Below the pieces are notes generated by a model that searched no databases, was not told where the DNA came from, and saw only the letters and a program-made list of their open reading frames with translations. A stretch of DNA of 64,000 bases from an uncultured Pedobacter sp. (GTDB taxonomy: Bacteria; Bacteroidota; Bacteroidia; Sphingobacteriales; Sphingobacteriaceae): the NCBI RefSeq assembly GCF_946479715.1, contig NZ_CAMLHF010000002.1:1-64000 (forward strand), written 5' to 3'. The position numbers and the translations under genes are program-made. This document shows, one piece after another, positions 1-8,882 of this stretch. How positions within the stretch are numbered: position 1 is the stretch's first letter; each line of letters opens with the position of its first letter.

Positions 1-46
1 ACCACCGAGATCTACACTCTTTCCCTACACGACGCTCTTCCGATCT
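1..46 (+). other. Illumina adapter remnant (assembly artefact)
   Basis: The first 46 bases match the 3' part of the Illumina TruSeq universal (P5/Read 1) adapter base for base, ending in the characteristic CTCTTCCGATCT. They are not genomic DNA. Genomic sequence begins at about base 47, so this is an untrimmed contig end. The match is read directly against the known adapter sequence. Confidence 0.97.
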
Positions 47-434
47 TTAATACCATTCGGTTTCATAGTCTTTTTCATGTGTTAGTTTAATAAGCAGCAA
101 TTGCTTGATACAAAACTATATACCCCAACTCAGAAAAAATTGGACTTTAGAACCTAAAAATTGGATTCTAGCACCTAAAAATTGGACTTTAGCGCACATG
201 TGTTTAAAATTTAGTCAATTGCAGATAAAACTAAACTCAGTATCGTGACTGGCAAAGCCAACTTAAAAGCTCGTTCGAGGTAGGTTCGACGCTTCTTCGG
301 AAAAAGGCACCTGTTTTCCGAAGGAATCTGCTCCCAGTCCTTAATCTGCCTTGATTCAGTCGAAGCCCAGGTATTAGCTTGCATACTTTGAGTACCATAC
401 AAAAGGAGCTTAGCTGAAAAATTTATTAATAAAA
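47..434. other. Contig-edge region with no convincing gene
   Basis: Nothing here can be assigned to a known gene. It holds a three-copy 21-bp repeat at 135-197. A minus-strand reading frame of 87 codons (211-474) begins inside the terminator of the next gene, has no family resemblance I recognise and no start signal, so it is not called. Because the contig ends here, a mobile-element end or other multicopy sequence just beyond the edge is possible but not shown. Confidence 0.5.
135..197. repeat. Three imperfect 21-bp tandem repeats
   Basis: Three consecutive 21-bp units (135-155, 156-176, 177-197) share the core AAAAATTGGA followed by CTTTAG or TTCTAG. The junctions contain near-palindromic TTTAG-NNN-CTAAA elements. 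The role is unknown: they could be iterated protein-binding sites or the repeat-bearing end of an insertion sequence, since the contig breaks next to them. Confidence 0.75.
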
Positions 435-464
435 AAGCCTGTATCATAATTATGATACAGGCTT
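435..464 (-). terminator. Perfect 15-bp palindrome terminator
   Basis: A perfect palindrome (AAGCCTGTATCATAA and its complement, 15+15 bp, no loop bases) is followed on the minus strand by a run of T. It sits 18 bp past the stop codon of the DUF4249 lipoprotein gene, so it ends the two-gene receptor operon. Confidence 0.85.
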
Positions 465-482
465 CCTTAACCACTTTACCTC

Positions 483-1295
483 TTACTTCACCACCATTTC
501 TTTTTTGCTAACTGTATGTGCACTGAAATAACCCAGGGCATTATTGCTAATATTTGAAGGCGGGTTACCTGGGGTTACTCCACCACCAGGACCGTTCTGC
601 GATTGCTGACTTAACGTATTCCAATAAGTAAATACCTTCTTATCTATACACTGCATTTCAACTTCTACGTTATCGCCTGTTTTTAGCTCATCGTCATCAT
701 CATTCTTTCCATTAAAAAACATCACACTCGGAACATTATTTCCATCGGTAAAGCGGTCATTTTCAGAATACACACTTCTCGATTGAAAACCATTCACTTT
801 TAGCACAAACCGATATTGATTGGCAACTCCTGCAGGGTCTTTATAATGTACCTGTGCCTGCTTTTGCTTTTCACTACCAAAATTAAATACTTTAACATCA
901 AGCGAATCAATGCCGACAGAATCTGGCATGGTCGAAGAAGCCGTATAAAGCACATTATTTATATTTACTTTAAGGCTATATGTGCGTCCCGGTTCTCCTT
1001 TGAATGGACCAAAAGTATAACTGCCGGGCGTACTTTCGGTAAAGATCCATGAACTGCCCTGATCGTCGGTTACATTTACTACTGCACCTTTAACCGCGGG
1101 AAAATCGTTTGGTTCTGTATAAGCAACCGATTGGCTTATTTTAATGGTTTGCAGCCCCAATTTATTGGTAATATTACCTTCTATCACCAACTGATTTGGA
1201 GAAGTATTAAGCTCAACGTCTATCACTTTTTCACATGAGCATATGCTAAAGGATACGGCAAGTAACAGACTTAAATATTTGATTTTTCTTAGCAT
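483..1295 (-). CDS. DUF4249-family outer-membrane lipoprotein
   Basis: Predicted lipoprotein of 270 residues. The N-terminal signal ends in a lipobox (SICSC), so the mature protein should be lipid-anchored, followed by the typical EKVIDVEL segment of DUF4249 proteins. A beta-rich domain fills the middle, and a glycine/proline/asparagine-rich stretch lies near the C-terminus. The ATG at 1295 is preferred over the adjacent upstream GTG. The gene starts 5 bp after the TonB-dependent receptor on the same strand, and in Bacteroidota such DUF4249 genes very often follow a receptor, so it probably acts as the receptor's surface partner. The substrate is unknown. Confidence 0.88.
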   Translation of the reverse strand: MLRKIKYLSLLLAVSFSICSCEKVIDVELNTSPNQLVIEGNITNKLGLQTIKISQSVAYTEPNDFPAVKGAVVNVTDDQGSSWIFTESTPGSYTFGPFKGEPGRTYSLKVNINNVLYTASSTMPDSVGIDSLDVKVFNFGSEKQKQAQVHYKDPAGVANQYRFVLKVNGFQSRSVYSENDRFTDGNNVPSVMFFNGKNDDDDELKTGDNVEVEMQCIDKKVFTYWNTLSQQSQNGPGGGVTPGNPPSNISNNALGYFSAHTVSKKEMVVK

Positions 1296-1300
1296 CACTA

Positions 1301-3628
1301 TTAAAATTTAAAGTTGTAAGTAACCGAAGGAATAATGCCAAAAAGGCTGGTTTGCACTGCTTCGGTACGTGTTGGATCATTTTCTTTATCGCGGAACTGG
1401 ATAGAATACGGGTTTTTACGGTTCAATGCATTGTATACACTAAATGTCCAGCTTGAACGGAACTTCTTAGTCTCTTTGCCTTTTAATGTAGCTCCTAAAT
1501 CTAGACGGGAAGTGTATGGCATTCTGTTGGCATTTCTATCGGTATAATAATAAGTGGTAAGGCCACCTACATTATACTTTCCGGCAGGGTAGGTTACGGC
1601 ATTACCGGTGCTGTAAATGTAATTGGCCGACACCGTCCAGCGGCGACTAAGCGTGTACATCGCAACCAGGGCCAGATCATGCGTACGGTCTTGTTTTGCA
1701 TTAAAATATTTGCCTTTATTGATTTCGTCAAACTGCCTTTCGGTTTTTGAAAGCGTATAGCTTAGCCAACCGGTAAGTTTGCCTTTGGTTTTTTTACCAT
1801 AAAGCTCAAGTCCATACGCTCTACCCTCCCCATACAGCAATTCAGATTCAACATCTTTATTGGCAGTCAGTTCGGCAGCATCTCTATAATCTATCTGGTT
1901 TTGTAACCATTTATAATACACCTCGGCAGAAAATTCGTAAGCATTGCTTTCACTGTTTTTGAAAAACCCTAAAGCTACCTGATCTGCAATCTCGGGCTTG
2001 ATGTTATTGCTGCTCATTACATATTGATCTGTTGGAGAGCTGGAGCCTGAATTGCTAAGGATATGAATATTTTGGGTGTTGCGGTTGTATGATGCCTTTA
2101 TGGAGTTTTTCTCATTTAAGCTATAACTTGCCGACAGACGTGGTTCCAGGTTGAAGTAATTTTTAACAAATTCACCGCTTTTATAGGTTGATGAGGAACT
2201 TACTTCTCCTGAACTATCATATGTATTTAATGTTCCAGGCCCTAGAAGGGAGAATTGGCTTAACCTTAAGCCGTATAATAAATTAAATTTATCACTAATG
2301 GTCCATTCGTCTGATGCGTAAACAGCTAATTCCAAGCCATAGCGATTCTCTATGGAAAGTGGGTTGAAGCTTGAACCAGCCGATGTAGTAATATCAGAAG
2401 GGGCAATTCTATGGTGTGTGGCGTGCAATCCGAATCTTAGAATATGATTATTAGTATAATACTGCAGGTCTTCTTTAAAATTAAAATCTCGGATCAGGGA
2501 TTTTACCTTAGCACTGCTATTTTCATCCAGTAGCTCGATAGCATAGTTATACTTGTTATAGATCAAAGATGTGTTTGAAAACAACCTGTTGTTAAATACA
2601 TGGTTCCAACGGATAGTAGCCGTTGTATTGCCCCAATCGTTTGCAAAAAGGTCTTTGATACCAATATTATCCTGCCCAAAATAGCCCGAAAGAAACAACG
2701 TATTCTTATCATCAAACTTGTAGTTTACCTTGGCATTAATGTCGTAAAAGTTTAGCGTATTGTTCTTTAGTGCCGAATCACCCGAGGCTTTAAGCAAAAG
2801 ATCTATATAAGTACGTCGGGCACTGATCATAAAAGAACTTTTATTCTTAACAATTGGTCCCTCTGCTTTTATACGTGAGGCGATGAGCCCTAATCCACCT
2901 TCAAAGCCATATTCTTTATCATTACCATCCTGCATTTTAACATCAAGTACTGATGACAACCTGCCGCCATATTGCGACGGCATGCCACCTTTATACAAGC
3001 TTACGTCCTTTATGGCATCGGCATTAAAGGTTGAAAAGAAACCCAACAGGTGAGATGAATTGTACACTGTGGCCTCATCTAAAAGGATCAGGTTTTGATC
3101 GGAAGCTCCTCCGCGTACAAAAAAACCGGTATTGCCTTCTCCTCCTGCCTTTACTCCCGGCAAAAGCTGTATGGTTTTCAAAACGTCCTTTTCGCCGAAT
3201 AGAATAGGCACATTGTCAAGATCTGCCATATTGATCTTGTTAAGTCCCATTTGAGGGCTCTTTACATTTTCATTCTTCCTTTCACTGGCACTTATGACTA
3301 CTTCTTGCAAATCTGAAACAGCAGCAAGTTCTATATTTATTTTTAAGGCCTTGTTTAAGGTGATTTTTTGAGTATTGCTCTGGTAGCCACTGTAGCTTAC
3401 GATGAGGCTATACTCGCCTCCATCGGCTGTTAGGGAATAAAATCCGTATGCATTTGTAGCAATACCTGAATTTTGGGTGGCACTTTGCAATCTAACCGTG
3501 GCTCCAATCAAGGTTTCTCCGGTTGAAGCATCCCTTACCGTACCACTAATGGCAAAACGCTGCTGTGCAGATAAGAAGAATGGTGCTGATGTAATGGAAA
3601 ATAAGAGGAAAAAGAGATATACTTTCAT
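1301..3628 (-). CDS. TonB-dependent receptor with carboxypeptidase-like N-terminal domain
   Basis: Outer-membrane active transporter of 775 residues. A signal peptide (cleaved near SAQQ, residue 21) is followed by a carboxypeptidase-D regulatory-like beta domain (ISGTVRDASTGETLIGATV, about residues 27-112). Next come the plug (VPILFGEKDVLKTIQLLPGV, about 140-230) and a 22-strand barrel ending in an aromatic residue (YNFKF). This is the common Bacteroidota architecture for TonB/ExbBD-energised uptake. It is the first gene of a two-gene unit with the DUF4249 lipoprotein. A TAATTTTG box with an upstream TTTG lies just before the start codon. The ligand cannot be inferred from the sequence. Confidence 0.93.
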   Translation of the reverse strand: MKVYLFFLLFSITSAPFFLSAQQRFAISGTVRDASTGETLIGATVRLQSATQNSGIATNAYGFYSLTADGGEYSLIVSYSGYQSNTQKITLNKALKINIELAAVSDLQEVVISASERKNENVKSPQMGLNKINMADLDNVPILFGEKDVLKTIQLLPGVKAGGEGNTGFFVRGGASDQNLILLDEATVYNSSHLLGFFSTFNADAIKDVSLYKGGMPSQYGGRLSSVLDVKMQDGNDKEYGFEGGLGLIASRIKAEGPIVKNKSSFMISARRTYIDLLLKASGDSALKNNTLNFYDINAKVNYKFDDKNTLFLSGYFGQDNIGIKDLFANDWGNTTATIRWNHVFNNRLFSNTSLIYNKYNYAIELLDENSSAKVKSLIRDFNFKEDLQYYTNNHILRFGLHATHHRIAPSDITTSAGSSFNPLSIENRYGLELAVYASDEWTISDKFNLLYGLRLSQFSLLGPGTLNTYDSSGEVSSSSTYKSGEFVKNYFNLEPRLSASYSLNEKNSIKASYNRNTQNIHILSNSGSSSPTDQYVMSSNNIKPEIADQVALGFFKNSESNAYEFSAEVYYKWLQNQIDYRDAAELTANKDVESELLYGEGRAYGLELYGKKTKGKLTGWLSYTLSKTERQFDEINKGKYFNAKQDRTHDLALVAMYTLSRRWTVSANYIYSTGNAVTYPAGKYNVGGLTTYYYTDRNANRMPYTSRLDLGATLKGKETKKFRSSWTFSVYNALNRKNPYSIQFRDKENDPTRTEAVQTSLFGIIPSVTYNFKF

Positions 3629-3648
3629 AGTGTTTGGGTAATTAACCG

Positions 3649-3682
3649 CAAAATTATCGTATTAGTATACCTTCACCCCAAA
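3649..3682 (-). promoter_or_regulatory. Bacteroidota-type promoter for the TonB receptor/DUF4249 unit
   Basis: On the minus strand a TAATTTTG (-7 type, 3649-3656) is preceded by TTTG (-33 type, 3679-3682) with a 22-bp spacer. This fits the known Bacteroidota consensus (TTG...TAnnTTTG), though the spacer is at its long end. It lies 20 bp upstream of the ATG at 3628. Confidence 0.5.
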
Positions 3683-3752
3683 AAAACTGATGAAACGGAC
3701 AAAATAAGTAATGAAGTGTTCAAAAACTCCTTTGAATTGTAGGAAGTTGCAA

Positions 3753-3780
3753 TGACGATGTGTGCTAGCACACACCGTCA
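3753..3780. repeat. Hairpin with REP-like GTCATCTCGA border
   Basis: TGACGATGTGTGCT and AGCACACACCGTCA form a 14-bp inverted repeat with one mismatch and no loop. It runs directly into TCATCTCGA (3778-3786), the same border word found in the larger repeat at 34063-34145. It lies 14 bp past the stop of the pirin gene and could also act as its transcription terminator, although no T-tract follows. Confidence 0.6.
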
Positions 3781-3794
3781 TCTCGAATTTATTT

Positions 3795-4667
3795 CTAATC
3801 CTCCAATACACCAAATTTTCCCATATTGAAATCAGCAATCGCTTCTCTGATTTCTGCTTCAGTATTCATTACAAATGGTCCGTAGCTTACAATGGGTTCA
3901 TTCAAAGGCTCACCGCTTAACAACAAAACAACACTTTGCTGATTTGCTTTAATATGGATCTCTTCGCCTTTGTTTTCAAATAAAACAAAGCTATGTTCTC
4001 CAACTATTTCATCGTTCACCTGAACACTTCCGTTTACAACTAATAAAGCGGTATTGTGGCCGGCCGGAATACTGGTGGTCGTTTCGGCACCTTCATTCAA
4101 TTTGATGTCAAACAGGTTCACAGGGCTATAGGTCTGGGCAGGACCTGCAACACCATTAAAGTTTCCGGCAATTACATTTACCTCTCCACCATTGTCTGCA
4201 AGCTGCACTTTACCCATACCATCTTTAGTCAACTCCTGATAATGTGGAGTTGTTGATTTATCTTTTTTAGGAAGGTTAACCCATAACTGAACCATTTCAA
4301 AAGGCCCTCCTTTTTTAGAGAAAGCTTCTTCATGATATTCTTTATGCAAGATTCCATTACCGGCAGTCATCCATTGTACATCACCGGCATTAATTATTCC
4401 GCTACTTCCGGTGCTGTCGTGATGTGCAACACTTCCTTTGTAAGCAATAGTTACCGTTTCGAAACCTTTATGCGGGTGAACGCCAACACCTCTAAGGTGA
4501 TCTGAAGGCCCAAAATCATATTCAGGATTAAAGTCCAATAGTAAAAACGGACTTATTCTCTCCTGCGGAATGCCAGCGCCCGGGATATAATTAAATACCC
4601 TGAAACCATCACCTACCATATGTGGGCGATCAGAATTTATCACAATTTTTTCAATTAACTTTTTCAT
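3795..4667 (-). CDS. Pirin family protein
   Basis: Bicupin protein of 290 residues. The N-terminal cupin carries the pirin metal-ligand set: H64 and H66 in GVHPHKGFETVT, and H108 and E110 in GNGILHKEY. The C-terminal pirin domain has the typical LLLSGEPLNEPIV segment followed by GPFVMNT. Family members bind iron and include quercetin 2,3-dioxygenases and redox-sensing regulators; which applies here is not visible. The start is supported by a clear AGGAGA ribosome-binding site, which is unusual in this window. Downstream of DoxX on the same strand, with an 87-bp gap, so it may have its own promoter. Confidence 0.92.
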   Translation of the reverse strand: MKKLIEKIVINSDRPHMVGDGFRVFNYIPGAGIPQERISPFLLLDFNPEYDFGPSDHLRGVGVHPHKGFETVTIAYKGSVAHHDSTGSSGIINAGDVQWMTAGNGILHKEYHEEAFSKKGGPFEMVQLWVNLPKKDKSTTPHYQELTKDGMGKVQLADNGGEVNVIAGNFNGVAGPAQTYSPVNLFDIKLNEGAETTTSIPAGHNTALLVVNGSVQVNDEIVGEHSFVLFENKGEEIHIKANQQSVVLLLSGEPLNEPIVSYGPFVMNTEAEIREAIADFNMGKFGVLED

Positions 4668-4754
4668 TTTTAATTCTCCTTTTTAATAGTATAGTACAAA
4701 GTTATACCAAATAAAAAGGCTGTTAATTGATCTAGGATAAGAAGTAGCGCCTGG

Positions 4755-5204
4755 TTATTTGACAGAAAAGTACCACACCCAGGCTATAAAAAATAACTGA
4801 AGCGGGATGCGCTGCCACAAATAAGAGATTCCTTTCCCATCGAACCTGGCTGTTTCATAGTTGATGTTATGCATTGAGGCATATATGTTTGCAGGCAAAA
4901 GAAGTATAAAGAAAATGATTAGGAAGTACCCTGCATAAGCCCTAACTACCGGGAACAACAGGGCTATTCCCAAAACAATTTCCATAATTCCAGTTAAAAA
5001 CACGATGGAATCTTTAAATGGAATTACAGGTGGTATCATTAGGGCCATTCCTTTTGCATAAATGAAATGCCCTATCGCAGTGAAGCAGAGCATAACCAGC
5101 ATTGCCAGATTGCCCGCGAATGTCAAATTCCAATTCCCTGTTGTAAATCTCGAGATAATCGAATACAATAAAAAAGTTATTAATAAAATAAATAAAGGCT
5201 TCAT
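4755..5204 (-). CDS. DoxX-like four-helix membrane protein
   Basis: Small integral membrane protein of 149 residues with four hydrophobic helices. The second and third carry the DoxX pattern (AIGHFIYAKGM, then FLTGIMEIVLGIALLFP and LLLPANIYAS). It begins 2 bp after the RbsD/FucU-like lipoprotein gene, so the two are almost certainly cotranscribed. DoxX-family proteins are linked to redox or thiol homeostasis in some bacteria, but the function of this branch is not known. Confidence 0.82.
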   Translation of the reverse strand: MKPLFILLITFLLYSIISRFTTGNWNLTFAGNLAMLVMLCFTAIGHFIYAKGMALMIPPVIPFKDSIVFLTGIMEIVLGIALLFPVVRAYAGYFLIIFFILLLPANIYASMHNINYETARFDGKGISYLWQRIPLQLFFIAWVWYFSVK

Positions 5205-5206
5205 TT

Positions 5207-5803
5207 CTAATGAATATTTAATGCATCCCGCAACTGTTTTTCTTTATCGCCATTCCAGTAAGCACAATCCAACTGTAAAAAAACCGAAGTATAGGGAATG
5301 GTCTCATTTGTTTTAATGACCAGCACTTTAAACAGTTTCGATTCCGTATCCAGTTTCCTGAATACTGAATCGTGAAGCATCGTTTGAACAGTTTGATTGC
5401 CAAAAATTGCTTTTGATTCCTGCACAAAGTGTTTAACTCCTTTAGCCTGATTTTCTGTGATAAAACCCAACTCCTTGTCCTGATAGATAATGGGTTTAAC
5501 ATGGCCAGACAAATTGATTTGTGTAAGTACCTGTTTTATCACAGGCAACAGACCTTCATTAACATAAATGTATTCCATGCCCGGAGCATTTTGCTCTGGA
5601 AAAGCTTTATCAACAACAAGAATCCAATTCCTGTGGCCGAGCATTGGCAATTTCTGATTAAGTTGTTCTTTCCAGTTCTGATCTGTATTCACAGCATTCG
5701 TATTTGTTTTGCTTACAGGTGCCTGACAGCCAGATAAGACTACTGAAGTAATAAACGTTAAAACTATCAGGGCTCTTTTAAAGATATCAACTAAATTTCT
5801 CAT
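5207..5803 (-). CDS. Lipid-anchored RbsD/FucU-like sugar mutarotase homologue
   Basis: A 198-residue protein with a lipoprotein signal (LSGC, Cys26) and a domain resembling RbsD/FucU sugar pyranase/mutarotases. The signature is LPMLGHRNWILVVDKAFPEQ, where His57 matches the catalytic His of the RbsD motif and Asp65 the following Asp. Classical RbsD and FucU are cytoplasmic oligomers that interconvert anomers of ribose or fucose; an exported lipoprotein form is unusual. The gene lies 11 bp after the GH116 glycosidase gene and 2 bp before DoxX, suggesting it handles sugar released outside the cytoplasm. Family assignment rests on motif reading only. Confidence 0.68.
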   Translation of the reverse strand: MRNLVDIFKRALIVLTFITSVVLSGCQAPVSKTNTNAVNTDQNWKEQLNQKLPMLGHRNWILVVDKAFPEQNAPGMEYIYVNEGLLPVIKQVLTQINLSGHVKPIIYQDKELGFITENQAKGVKHFVQESKAIFGNQTVQTMLHDSVFRKLDTESKLFKVLVIKTNETIPYTSVFLQLDCAYWNGDKEKQLRDALNIH

Positions 5804-5814
5804 ACAATAGCTAT

Positions 5815-8535
5815 TTAGGAAAAAGTAATACTCAAATACTCATTGGTTTTAACACTGATCTTCTTATTGCTCGTGATCCGCAATTCGGCACCCTTCTGTG
5901 TGAATTGAACAGGAATATTTTGAGTACCCAGCATTACTGAAACAGATTTTACACTGCCTGAGCCGATTTTGTTAAAGGCCAGTTCCTGTAATTGCAAGTC
6001 GCCATATTTTAAACTTATGGTATGTAATTGCTTAGCTCCTGCTTTTTTCTGTGTATAACTGCCCCATCCATTGGCTGAAGTAAAGGGAGCTTTAAAATTT
6101 TCTGCATTCCAGGCTGGTGCGAATTTGATATAACCTTTGGGGCCATGGTATTCAAAACCGCATGCATTAATAAAGGTTCCATAACTTGCCATAGCCCTTG
6201 CATAATGATCGCTGCACTCGATCTCATTAAATGGGTTTCTTTTAGCTGCATGATACCTGTCATGAATAAATCGCGTAAGAATCAGGCTCTCGTGTACCAT
6301 ACCTTCGGCCATCAGGTGTGCTGCTACCTGGTGCTCAAACCCACTCATACATTCGTGAAAGTACCCCAGTTGCCAGGTTACATTCTCTCCAAATGGTTTA
6401 GGTTCGTTATGCGGATTAGTGTTCATTACCATTCCACCCTCTCCAGGCAAAGCATATGGCCTGCCACCCACATGGGTTTTAATGTATGGGCCAACATCGG
6501 CGGTAAAGTTATATTTCCATAAGGCTTTTAGGGCAGCAACGGCTTTATCCTTACTCAACACCCTTGGCAGGCCTACCTGAAACGCCCAGCTTTGGCCATA
6601 TACCTGATCAATATGACAGGTATTATAGGAACCCAGGTTTTTACGCCCCTGAACCTTATCTGGCCGATGAATAAAGTATTCGCCATTAAACAGTTCCTGT
6701 TCCATGTTCTTTCGACCATTGGTTACATAGGTTTGGCAAGTCTGGGCAAATGCAGTATCATTCATTTCCTCTGCCATGGCCTGACCAGCTCTTGCTGCAG
6801 CAATACAAAGGCCTACAATCCATGCAATTTCACCTTCCCATACTGCATCAAGGGTATTCTCCATTGGTGTATCCGTCATACCGTCACCATTCTTATCCTG
6901 GTCTAACATGAACTGGGTTGCCTTTTTGATTTTTGGCCAGTTGGTCTGCAGAAAAGTATCGTCGGCACTCATTTGATGCTCACGGTAAAACCGAAGTACA
7001 GTGCCCGCTTGTCCGTCAATGGCCGGTCTGTTTTCGTTTTCTGCACGGAATATAATGGCGCCACTGTCTTCCTTAAACCCAACACCTAAATCTACACGGT
7101 GTCTCAGGTCGCGCTCCAGTTCAGGAAATATCCTGGCAACCGCTTGTGCGTATTGCCATACGTGCGTACATGTTCCGGCACAGGCACCCACGCCTTCCCA
7201 GCTCCAGAAGCGGCCGTCAGCAAAACGATAAGTATTTGCCGTTGCCAGAGTATCTATATTAATAAAGGTACGCTCCAGAAACCAGTGTGGAAGTGTAGCG
7301 TCATTCCATGTGGTACTCCACAGCTCCGTTGTGTTTGTTAGCTTTTCAAAATTTGATTGCAGGTATGTACTCACTGCACCGGCGTCCTTAAATCTGGTAG
7401 CGTAATGAAACCCTTTTTCTGCATCTTTAACTATTTTCTTGAGATTAACATTTGCATTATTGAAATGCCAGCTGATTGAGTAATCGGCATTAACTGATTT
7501 TCCAGGAGTAAGATTTGCAGTAACTTCAATTCCTCCAACCAGTTTTGAAGGAGCATCTGCAGCTGCAGAACTGGTAACCGCAGCATTAAAATGCTTGCCC
7601 GTAACCGGCCAGGGCTGAATAGCAGCATATGTTTTTCCCTTTGCTTTATGCAGGGTAAAAGACATGGTTCCGCTGTCTTGCGCATTTTTTAGATCATCAC
7701 TAAGGGCCTCAAATGAAGAGAAGATGCTGTTCGAGTTTTCAGCTGTTACCACTTCATTTTTTCTTTTTCCGGTATTTGGTTTTCCGCTTAACTTGTTAAC
7801 CCCATTTTCCATCCATCCCAATACAGAAACATTGATATTGCTTCTGGTGGTATTCTTTATTTCTATTCGTAAAATGGTTGCAGGCAAAGCCGAATTCTGT
7901 GCATCTAAAGGAATAAATGGTGAATACACCTTTAGGTATACTGCAACAGGGAAATCTTTACTGCTGTATTTTATGGTAGCTATTGGATAGGCCGGCTTAA
8001 ATTCGATCTCATCCCAATGCTCTTCACTTAATTCTTTAATAAAGGTTTTGCCATTCACAACAGCTTTTACGGCAAAACCCTGTTCTAATATCCGTTTATT
8101 GTTGGCAATGGCCGGTTCAATGTAAGCCGAGCCATCTCTGGCACGGATCTTTCTTACTTCTGTTCCATCATTCCAGTTCACGGTTTTAGGTTCTATCCCC
8201 TCCTGTGTACCTTCGAATGTTTCATTGTAAATTTGCCATAGCCAGAGTCGTCCATCACCACCAACATATACAGTTCCTGCGTGAAGGCCACCCACAGGCA
8301 TCCCAATATATTTAAATTCATTTTTACTTTTAAAATAAGCCGTCTCTTCGCCCCTGTTATAAAGTGATTTGACCCATTGCGGATCTAAGCCCTTATTTTC
8401 GGGTATGTTGTGAAGAGGATAGTCTAACGCAAATATACTTTTACCCCATACCGGGAACTGTACCGCTGCCAGACTAGCCGTAAGCAGGCCGGCTTTTTTA
8501 ATAAAATCTCTTCTATTGGATGGTTTATTGTGCAT
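5815..8535 (-). CDS. Exported GH116-family (non-lysosomal glucosylceramidase-like) glycoside hydrolase
   Basis: A 906-residue enzyme with a Tat-like leader (NRRDFIKKAG followed by a hydrophobic stretch). After it come an N-terminal beta-sandwich (about 65-365, GBA2_N type, starting KYIGMPVGGLHAG) and a C-terminal (alpha/alpha)6 catalytic domain (about 400-830). The likely nucleophile is E447 in FWSWEG, before AGTCTHVWQYA. The likely acid/base is D563 in NTLDAVWEGEI, by analogy with the E/D pair of GH116 enzymes. The family cleaves beta-glucosides and beta-xylosides including glucosylceramide; the actual substrate is open. Twin-arginine export implies folding in the cytoplasm with cofactor or metal before export. 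First of a tight unit with the RbsD/FucU-like lipoprotein and DoxX. Confidence 0.87.
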   Translation of the reverse strand: MHNKPSNRRDFIKKAGLLTASLAAVQFPVWGKSIFALDYPLHNIPENKGLDPQWVKSLYNRGEETAYFKSKNEFKYIGMPVGGLHAGTVYVGGDGRLWLWQIYNETFEGTQEGIEPKTVNWNDGTEVRKIRARDGSAYIEPAIANNKRILEQGFAVKAVVNGKTFIKELSEEHWDEIEFKPAYPIATIKYSSKDFPVAVYLKVYSPFIPLDAQNSALPATILRIEIKNTTRSNINVSVLGWMENGVNKLSGKPNTGKRKNEVVTAENSNSIFSSFEALSDDLKNAQDSGTMSFTLHKAKGKTYAAIQPWPVTGKHFNAAVTSSAAADAPSKLVGGIEVTANLTPGKSVNADYSISWHFNNANVNLKKIVKDAEKGFHYATRFKDAGAVSTYLQSNFEKLTNTTELWSTTWNDATLPHWFLERTFINIDTLATANTYRFADGRFWSWEGVGACAGTCTHVWQYAQAVARIFPELERDLRHRVDLGVGFKEDSGAIIFRAENENRPAIDGQAGTVLRFYREHQMSADDTFLQTNWPKIKKATQFMLDQDKNGDGMTDTPMENTLDAVWEGEIAWIVGLCIAAARAGQAMAEEMNDTAFAQTCQTYVTNGRKNMEQELFNGEYFIHRPDKVQGRKNLGSYNTCHIDQVYGQSWAFQVGLPRVLSKDKAVAALKALWKYNFTADVGPYIKTHVGGRPYALPGEGGMVMNTNPHNEPKPFGENVTWQLGYFHECMSGFEHQVAAHLMAEGMVHESLILTRFIHDRYHAAKRNPFNEIECSDHYARAMASYGTFINACGFEYHGPKGYIKFAPAWNAENFKAPFTSANGWGSYTQKKAGAKQLHTISLKYGDLQLQELAFNKIGSGSVKSVSVMLGTQNIPVQFTQKGAELRITSNKKISVKTNEYLSITFS

Positions 8536-8611
8536 ACTGATATCTGGTTCAATTAATTAAAACTAAACAGTTTATATCAGATAATTTTGAAATTGCCAAA
8601 ATCGCTTAATA

Positions 8612-8857
8612 CTATGGCAATTTCATTTTATGTTCTGTGCACTGCCAGCCACCTTTACCACCGGCATGCCTGCTGAATGCAAAACGCATCAATAATCCAT
8701 TTGCCGCAATGAACAATATAATTGCCAGTATGGCGGCAACTTTTGTTAGTGAAACAAGGTTTGGGTTTTTAGAAAACCCGCCAAAAATATAACCGATAAT
8801 AAATACCATACAAACACCAAACAGTATCCGTATGAACATGATAATTGCGAATCCCAT
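8612..8857 (-). CDS. Small two-helix membrane protein of unknown function
   Basis: Predicted protein of 81 residues with two hydrophobic helices (about residues 4-26 and 38-60) joined by a short loop (FGGFSKNPNLVSLTK). The C-terminal tail is charged and glycine-rich (SRHAGGKGGWQC). I do not recognise a family. It starts 25 bp after the gene at 8883-9539 and ends 76 bp before the GH116 gene, all on the same strand, which supports it being real and cotranscribed. Confidence 0.65.
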   Translation of the reverse strand: MGFAIIMFIRILFGVCMVFIIGYIFGGFSKNPNLVSLTKVAAILAIILFIAANGLLMRFAFSRHAGGKGGWQCTEHKMKLP

Positions 8858-8882
8858 GATCTTAAATTTTAATTGTTAATGA

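Noticed and set aside
211..474. 87-codon minus-strand open frame at the contig edge
   Set aside because: It starts inside the palindromic terminator of the neighbouring operon, has no ribosome-binding site and no recognisable domain.
816..1052. Plus-strand open frame within the DUF4249 lipoprotein gene
   Set aside because: It is antisense to a well-supported gene, without domain or start signal; the same applies to the many other short frames opposite real genes.
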